In this document: in pieces, positions 5,971-9,640 of the stretch | Layout: the number at the start of each line of letters is the position of its first letter | How positions within the stretch are numbered: position 1 is the stretch's first letter | DNA from: JBDKTK01 sp039680225 | GTDB lineage: Bacteria; Desulfobacterota; Syntrophia; Syntrophales; UBA4778 | Direction: 5' to 3' | DNA length: 9,640 nucleotides | NCBI GenBank assembly: GCA_039680225.1 | Contig: JBDKTK010000104.1 | Span: forward strand, 1-9,640 | The notes under the pieces: model-generated | The model's database searches: none | What the model was told of the DNA's origin: nothing | Seen by the model: the letters and a program-made list of their open reading frames with translations, nothing else | Translations under genes and position numbers: made by a program

Positions 5971-7401
5971 TCAGGAAATGTGATTGCTGTCTGCCCGGGA
6001 GGATTTCCGGGCTGTCCGCGGCTTTTTCCCCGTTTTTTCTTTTGTTTCTTTCATTTCCGCCGTCCCGGTTGTGCGCAGCCCTATCTTGTTTTCCAGCTCG
6101 TCCTTTGCCCTGATGAGCGAGTCTTCCATGAGCTTGCGGTCCGTGGTCTCCCATAAGGTGGCGAGGATGCCCCATTCATCGCCGGGCAGGCGCAGGCGGT
6201 TGAGAGACCATGTGAAATACCTCTTCTGCAGCGGCCCGCCGGGCGACCGGCTCACCTGGAAAAGCTCATCAACCGCTTTATAGGGGCGGCCCGTCGCCAG
6301 CACCTGATTGATGCTCTCCACTATGCGGGGCTCCAAGTCCGGCCATATCTCCAGGATGGTTTTATTCATCAGGACCCTCCCGGAAGCGATTTTCTGAAAT
6401 GCCGGGTTCACCAGCAAGGCCCTCAAATCAAAGCCGCGGATGATCATTGCCCCGGAAGGCATATTGTTCACCACGGATTCCAGCATCTCGCGCTGTATCT
6501 GCAAATCCTCTTCCGCCTGTTTGCGGTCGGACACATCCCGGACGACCATGACGGACCCGATGATCCGGCCGTCAGCGTCCCTCACAGGTGAAGCGCTCGC
6601 CAGCCGGCACCGCATTTCCCGGGTTGCAGGCGTGCGGACGTATTCCTCCCGGTCTTTTACAACTTCGCCTCTCAGGGCCAGCAATGCCGGAGAATCGTCG
6701 ACGGGGCGGGGGCTGCCGTCTGCATTATATATCTCCAGGGTCTTCAGGAACTGGCGGACATCGATATTCGCCATGGACGTGAAGCAGAACTCCTTGAGGA
6801 CCGGCGGGTTCGCCATCTTGAACAGTTTATTGATATCGGTGAACCAGACCTCGTCGCTTATACTGTCGACCAGGGCCGCCAGCCGGTCTTTCTCCTGTTC
6901 GGCAGCTGCTTCGGCAGCTCTGCGCTGTTCAATTTCCGTCTGCAATTCGCGGGTGCGCTGCTGAACGCGGGCCTCGAGTTCCGCAAGGAGCAGGTCCCTC
7001 TGGGCTTCAGCCTCCCTGCGTTTCCTGTGCCCGAGTGCCTCCTTCAGCGCCCGCTCCACGGCCGGGGCGAGCTTCGGGAGGCGGCCCTTCAATACATAAT
7101 CGGTTGCGCCCCCGGTCAGGATCTCGATAGCAGCCTCTTCGCCTATGGCGCCGGTCACCAGGATGAAAGGGACATCGGGCCGGAGCTCTTTCAATATTTT
7201 CAGGGCTTCCGTTCCAGTGAATCCCGGCATATCATAATCCGACAACACGATATCGGGAGAGAACCCGTCGAGCTCTTTCCTGAAGTCCCCTTCATTGTCC
7301 GCGCGCCGGGCCGTGAATTCCAGGCCGGCCTGCCTCAATGTATATTCCACGATCTCAAAATCCGCGGGGTTGTCTTCAGTTATGAGAATTTTTGTTTTCA
7401 T
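5971..7401 (-). CDS. Orphan REC-PAS-PAS response regulator with basic tail
   Basis: A 476-residue cytoplasmic protein. Residues 3-121 form an intact receiver: E9/D10, phospho-acceptor D55 in LSDYDMP, T83 and K105. The coiled coil at about 115-170 matches that of the protein at 1987-3294 at 29 of 42 positions, ungapped. PAS folds at about 172-292 (ending VVRDVSDRK) and 305-425 (ending LWETTDRK) differ from those of that protein. The remaining residues begin like a hybrid-kinase linker (RAKDELENK, 431-439) but then become a lysine/arginine-rich tail (about 450-470) and stop, with no HisKA or other output domain. The ATG at 7401 gives the normal receiver start. Its AGGAGG lies 14 bases upstream, which is unusually far; an in-frame TTG at 7461 would add 20 residues without receiver similarity. 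No kinase gene is adjacent, so phosphate could come from the kinase at 500-1990. Confidence 0.9.
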   Translation of the reverse strand: MKTKILITEDNPADFEIVEYTLRQAGLEFTARRADNEGDFRKELDGFSPDIVLSDYDMPGFTGTEALKILKELRPDVPFILVTGAIGEEAAIEILTGGATDYVLKGRLPKLAPAVERALKEALGHRKRREAEAQRDLLLAELEARVQQRTRELQTEIEQRRAAEAAAEQEKDRLAALVDSISDEVWFTDINKLFKMANPPVLKEFCFTSMANIDVRQFLKTLEIYNADGSPRPVDDSPALLALRGEVVKDREEYVRTPATREMRCRLASASPVRDADGRIIGSVMVVRDVSDRKQAEEDLQIQREMLESVVNNMPSGAMIIRGFDLRALLVNPAFQKIASGRVLMNKTILEIWPDLEPRIVESINQVLATGRPYKAVDELFQVSRSPGGPLQKRYFTWSLNRLRLPGDEWGILATLWETTDRKLMEDSLIRAKDELENKIGLRTTGTAEMKETKEKTGKKPRTARKSSRADSNHIS

Positions 7402-7485
7402 GAGAATTTTCCCATCCTCCTGCAAAAATGCTCCCTTTCTTAATACAAAAGGAAAAATCAATATATCGGGGCAGACCTGAGATTC

Positions 7486-7561
7486 GGCCTCGAAAGGCCT
7501 TAGGGGAGATCATCGGCAACAAAGGCTGTTTGAACAGCGGAGGAGACTTCTCCAGTTTATA
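7486..7561 (-). promoter_or_regulatory. Promoter and operator candidate region of the orphan receiver gene
   Basis: Read on the minus strand, a TATAAA (-10-like, complement of 7556-7561) is followed by three dyads in a row: GGAGA-AG-TCTCC (7540-7551), GCTGTT-CA-AACAGC (7525-7538) and the hairpin GGCCT-TTCG-AGGCC (7486-7499). No good -35 stands at 17 bases; TTGCCT is only 14 bases away. Dyads just after a start site suit an operator or a structured leader. The rest of the 7402-7662 gap holds nothing I can name. Confidence 0.25.
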
Positions 7562-7663
7562 TTACAGGCCGGACCAGGCAATAAGGGGCCGCCCGAAAAA
7601 GGAGCGGAAAACACGGTAGGGGCTGCGGGGCATGCAGGGCCGGGTGGCTGAACGGAGGTGAGC

Positions 7664-7700
7664 AAAAAGGAGAGGGGCCCGGCCGCAAAGCCGGGCCCCT
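7664..7700 (-). terminator. Rho-independent terminator of the VWA-OmpA gene
   Basis: A perfect 11-base stem, AGGGGCCCGGC (7673-7683) and GCCGGGCCCCT (7690-7700), with loop CGCAAA lies 15 bases past the stop codon at 7716-7718. On the minus strand it is followed by TCTCCTTTTTGC, which includes five consecutive T. It separates this transcript from the orphan receiver gene. Confidence 0.88.
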
Positions 7701-7715
7701 TCCGGAGCTTTGCTG

Positions 7716-8903
7716 TTATTTAACTGCTTTTTCGATGGCGGCTTCAACTCTGCGGTTCTGCTGCTTGCCCGCTGCTGTTGCATTGCTGGCAACCGGCTTC
7801 TTGGGGCCGTAGCCGACCGCTTTGAGCCGTGATTTGTTAATTTTATAAGTCTTCACCAGCATGTTAAGTACCGCATCCGCGCGCTTCTGGGAGAGCTTTA
7901 CATTGGCTGCTTCTTTGCCGACATTGTCGGTGTGCCCTTCAATCGTGGCCTTCGTGTCCGGGTACTTCTTCATGAAATCGGCTACTTTCCTGACCTCGCC
8001 TTTGTACTTCGGCTTGATTACGGCCTTGTTGGTGTCAAACAGGATGTTCAGTTTGATTTTTTCCACTACCGGCTCTGCTTTCACTTCGGGCGCTGCGGCT
8101 GCTGCAGGCGCTTTTTTCTCTGCGATGGCAGGTGCAGGAGCGGGGGCTGCGGGAGCAGGGGCCGGGGCCTTGACAACAGGCTTGGGCTGCTCGGGCGGTT
8201 TTGCCGCCACGAATATTTTCTCGACGAAAGCGGTCATGCCCGGATCATTGGCCACACTGTCGCCTTTCACGGCAACTCCGCACTGGCCTGCCTTACCTAT
8301 ATTCTCCAGGATCTTTGCTCCGGCCGGATCATTGCCGATCTGGACCGTGTAAATGCAGATCCTGTCCCCGTATTTGCTTTTCAGGTCGGTTGCGGCCTTC
8401 ACCACCGGTGCGCCGTACATGTCCAGACCGTCGCTGAAAATAACGAGCGCGATCTTCCCCTTGACATCCTTCAGGTCGTCGCCGGCTGCTGTGATTGCCT
8501 TGTCAAGAGGGGTGTTCCCGAACGGGTCACTCATATTGGCAACCACCTTGGCGAGGGCGTCCCTGTTGTAGCCGGTCATGCCGTAATCGAGATTCGTGGC
8601 AACGAACGTGTCGTTATACTGGCCGATTTCCCTCAGCCCCGCTCCGAGCTTGACAGTGGGAATGGTTGCATTGAAAAGGGCCGCCAGCCCCTTCTCGATG
8701 TCGAGCTTGCGCTGCATTGCATACTGATCGGCCATCGAGCCTGTCCTGTCAAAAATAACCAGGAAATTATCCGCGTTCTGGGCGTAATTTCCCGAGTTCA
8801 GCTTGGCGGTGATTTGCTGGCTTCCGGCGAAAGCAATCCCGGCTGCTGTCAAAATGAACAACGCAACCATGCACATACTGAACAACTTCCGTGAACTTCT
8901 CAT
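7716..8903 (-). CDS. Exported von Willebrand factor A domain protein with C-terminal OmpA peptidoglycan-binding domain
   Basis: A 395-residue protein with AGAAGGAGG just upstream of its ATG. Residues 1-26 are a Sec signal peptide ending AFA before GSQQ. A VWA domain spans about 45-232. Its metal site reads D52-R-T-G-S56, where the common form has serine at 54, with T131 (GNTPL) and D158 (FSDGLD). C183 and C208 could pair. Residues 235-281 are a proline/alanine/lysine linker. An OmpA-like domain spans about 283-395, with IEGHTDNVG (D326), LSQKRADAV (R341) and QNRRVE near the end, the usual contacts to diaminopimelate in peptidoglycan. The protein therefore probably sits in the periplasm, tethered to the cell wall, presenting a metal-dependent ligand-binding domain; there is no lipobox or beta-barrel. 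It looks monocistronic, with its own promoter region and terminator. Its binding partner is unknown. Confidence 0.92.
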   Translation of the reverse strand: MRSSRKLFSMCMVALFILTAAGIAFAGSQQITAKLNSGNYAQNADNFLVIFDRTGSMADQYAMQRKLDIEKGLAALFNATIPTVKLGAGLREIGQYNDTFVATNLDYGMTGYNRDALAKVVANMSDPFGNTPLDKAITAAGDDLKDVKGKIALVIFSDGLDMYGAPVVKAATDLKSKYGDRICIYTVQIGNDPAGAKILENIGKAGQCGVAVKGDSVANDPGMTAFVEKIFVAAKPPEQPKPVVKAPAPAPAAPAPAPAIAEKKAPAAAAAPEVKAEPVVEKIKLNILFDTNKAVIKPKYKGEVRKVADFMKKYPDTKATIEGHTDNVGKEAANVKLSQKRADAVLNMLVKTYKINKSRLKAVGYGPKKPVASNATAAGKQQNRRVEAAIEKAVK

Positions 8904-8974
8904 TTTCTCCTCCTTCTTGGGAATTAGTTAAGGCAGTTCCGCTACAACAACTTTAGCAAACCATTTACAAGTAT

Positions 8975-8995
8975 GCCCATTTGGGCGAGTGTCAA
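8975..8995 (-). promoter_or_regulatory. TTGACA hexamer with adjacent GCCCA/TGGGC dyad
   Basis: On the minus strand a perfect TTGACA (complement of 8990-8995) is followed three bases later by the dyad GCCCA-AA-TGGGC (8975-8986). The -10 options are poor: CATACT at 14 bases or TGTAAA at 20. It may be a second promoter with an operator in its spacer, or an operator in the leader of the promoter upstream. Both readings are weak. Confidence 0.25.
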
Positions 8996-9016
8996 TTTAT
9001 GCGCGAGAAATCCTAA

Positions 9017-9046
9017 ATTATAAAAAAAGTGAAAATCGGATGTCCT
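9017..9046 (-). promoter_or_regulatory. Probable sigma-70 promoter of the VWA-OmpA gene
   Basis: On the minus strand a perfect TATAAT (complement of 9017-9022) stands 18 bases after AGGACA (complement of 9041-9046, four of six to the -35 consensus), with a T-run in the spacer. Transcription would begin near 9010, giving a leader of about 105 bases. The AT-rich setting fits a promoter but also makes chance TATAAT more likely. Confidence 0.4.
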
Positions 9047-9247
9047 GATTGGAATCGTCTATAAAAAGACCGCAGTCCCAATTGTATTGAAGGGCTTCAG
9101 ACAGCGGGGCCGGCTTTGCTTCAAGATTCCCGTTTGTGTGTCAAACCGGAAGCATATCTGCGTGTCTTTGTACCACCGGAACCATTTTAAGTATAGAATA
9201 ATTTTTCGGGAGCCCGTTGCCTCGAAAATGAAAGTTCTTTTCAATTG

Positions 9248-9278
9248 GGCTTATCGGTAGGCTTATCGGGCATATCGG
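9248..9278. repeat. Short tandem repeat of GGCTTATCGG
   Basis: GGCTTATCGG occurs at 9248-9257 and 9260-9269, with a third partial copy, TATCGG, at 9273-9278. The spacing is 12 bases and then 9. It may be a regulator site or replication slippage; nothing identifies a binding protein. Confidence 0.4.
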
Positions 9279-9354
9279 CCCTGTCCGGGACGGGCTTTGC
9301 GGTCTTATGTTTGGTCAAGTTGACAGGGAAGATTGATGAAACAGGATTCTGTGA

Positions 9355-9387
9355 GGCGGGGCATTGACCCGCCGCCCCCGTTTTTTT
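9355..9387 (+). terminator. Plus-strand terminator-like hairpin with no assigned gene
   Basis: GGCGGG (9355-9360) and CCCGCC (9368-9373) form a 6-base stem with a 7-base loop, followed after GCCCCCG by seven T (9381-9387). The T-tract lies on the plus strand, so it does not serve the minus-strand LysR gene that ends at 9425. The 7-base gap before the T-run weakens it. Confidence 0.35.
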
Positions 9388-9424
9388 CGCTTGCTTTCCA
9401 TTGCCGGTTTTCCCCCCGCCGATT

Positions 9425-9640
9425 TCAATCCTGACGGATATTGCCGTTTCCCACCTCTTTGCGGAGGATGCTCAGGAACGTTTTCAGCAGCGGTGATTCA
9501 TTGTCTTTGCGCCACGCGACATGCCAGTCGATTTCGATCTTCTCTTCAAGGGGACGGAACACGACATCGGGTATCGAATAGTTTTTGTAGAAATCAGGGG
9601 CGACCGATATGCCGAACCCCGCGGCCACGAGTCTCAGGAG
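9425..9640 (-). CDS. LysR-family transcriptional regulator, C-terminal fragment
   Basis: The frame is open from the right window edge to a stop at 9425-9427, giving the last 71 residues; the N-terminal winged-helix DNA-binding domain and most of the effector domain lie outside. The visible part matches the final stretch of the LysR substrate-binding domain. The typical VAAGFGISVAP turn is followed by a hydrophobic strand (DVVFRPLEE), the HVAWRKDNESPLLKTF motif before the last helix, and a short charged tail. It would be a cytoplasmic DNA-binding protein responding to a small molecule. The target is unknown: LysR genes often regulate a divergent neighbour, which would lie to the right of this window. 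No terminator with a minus-strand T-tract follows it. Confidence 0.85.
   Translation of the reverse strand, partial: LLRLVAAGFGISVAPDFYKNYSIPDVVFRPLEEKIEIDWHVAWRKDNESPLLKTFLSILRKEVGNGNIRQD

Larger units (their letters stand above)
8904..9424. other. Intergenic region between the VWA-OmpA gene and the LysR-type gene
   Basis: These 521 bases contain the promoter region of the VWA-OmpA gene (about 8964-9046), a short tandem repeat (9248-9278) and a hairpin with T-tract oriented for plus-strand transcription (9355-9387). A 61-codon minus-strand open frame at 9059-9244 has no ribosome binding site I trust and no convincing similarity. No tRNA or known RNA motif was recognised. Confidence 0.5.

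Noticed and set aside
7932..8894. Long plus-strand open frame (320 codons) antisense to the VWA-OmpA gene
   Set aside because: The opposite strand carries clear VWA and OmpA motifs over the same bases. This frame shows cysteine/arginine-rich nonsense composition.
9059..9244. Minus-strand 61-codon frame containing FRWYKD, similar to YRWYKE of the small protein at 1-151
   Set aside because: The similarity is limited to about six residues (12 of 14 bases) and does not extend either way. There is no convincing ribosome binding site, so a third family member or pseudogene is not supported.
1..9640. Mobile element, CRISPR array, tRNA or rRNA
   Set aside because: I saw no transposase or integrase frame, no regularly spaced repeats with spacers, and no cloverleaf or rRNA signature.

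Overview
The window looks like chromosomal DNA of a Gram-negative bacterium. The evidence is an exported OmpA-type peptidoglycan-binding protein, a second Sec-exported protein, a LysR-type regulator and strong GGAGG-type ribosome binding sites. A MASE3-type sensor kinase next to receiver-PAS proteins recalls signalling-rich Desulfobacterota (Geobacter/Desulfuromonas-like or syntrophic relatives). That placement is inferred from gene style only; there is no rRNA or marker gene to confirm it. I see no insertion sequence, tRNA, CRISPR array or phage gene.

Layout. Positions 1-151 (minus) hold the start of a small protein gene that runs off the left edge. After a 348-base divergent gap, a plus-strand operon encodes a membrane histidine kinase (500-1990) and, overlapping it by four bases, a receiver-PAS-PAS protein (1987-3294). 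A convergent small gene (3327-3596, minus) is a paralogue of the truncated gene at 1-151, so the two copies bracket the signalling operon. A 580-residue exported protein of unknown function (3832-5574, minus) follows, with a clear hairpin terminator. Upstream of it lies a 396-base gap with a duplicated translation-initiation segment, short dyads and GGTAAGT repeats. Next are an orphan second receiver-PAS-PAS protein (5971-7401, minus) and an exported von Willebrand A / OmpA fusion (7716-8903, minus) with its own strong terminator and a recognisable promoter region. A 521-base gap then carries a short tandem repeat and an unassigned plus-strand terminator. The right edge holds the C-terminus of a LysR-family regulator (9425-9640, minus).

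How the genes may work together. The kinase has no receiver and its operon partner has a complete receiver but no kinase or classical output domain, so phosphotransfer from H283 of the first to D57 of the second is the natural reading. The orphan at 5971-7401 has a closely related receiver and coiled-coil linker but different PAS sequence, so it may take phosphate from the same kinase. Neither receiver protein carries a DNA-binding, GGDEF/EAL or kinase domain. Output must therefore be through protein-protein contact, or both are shortened descendants of hybrid kinases. The exported proteins and the LysR fragment appear to be separate transcription units with no demonstrable link to the signalling genes.
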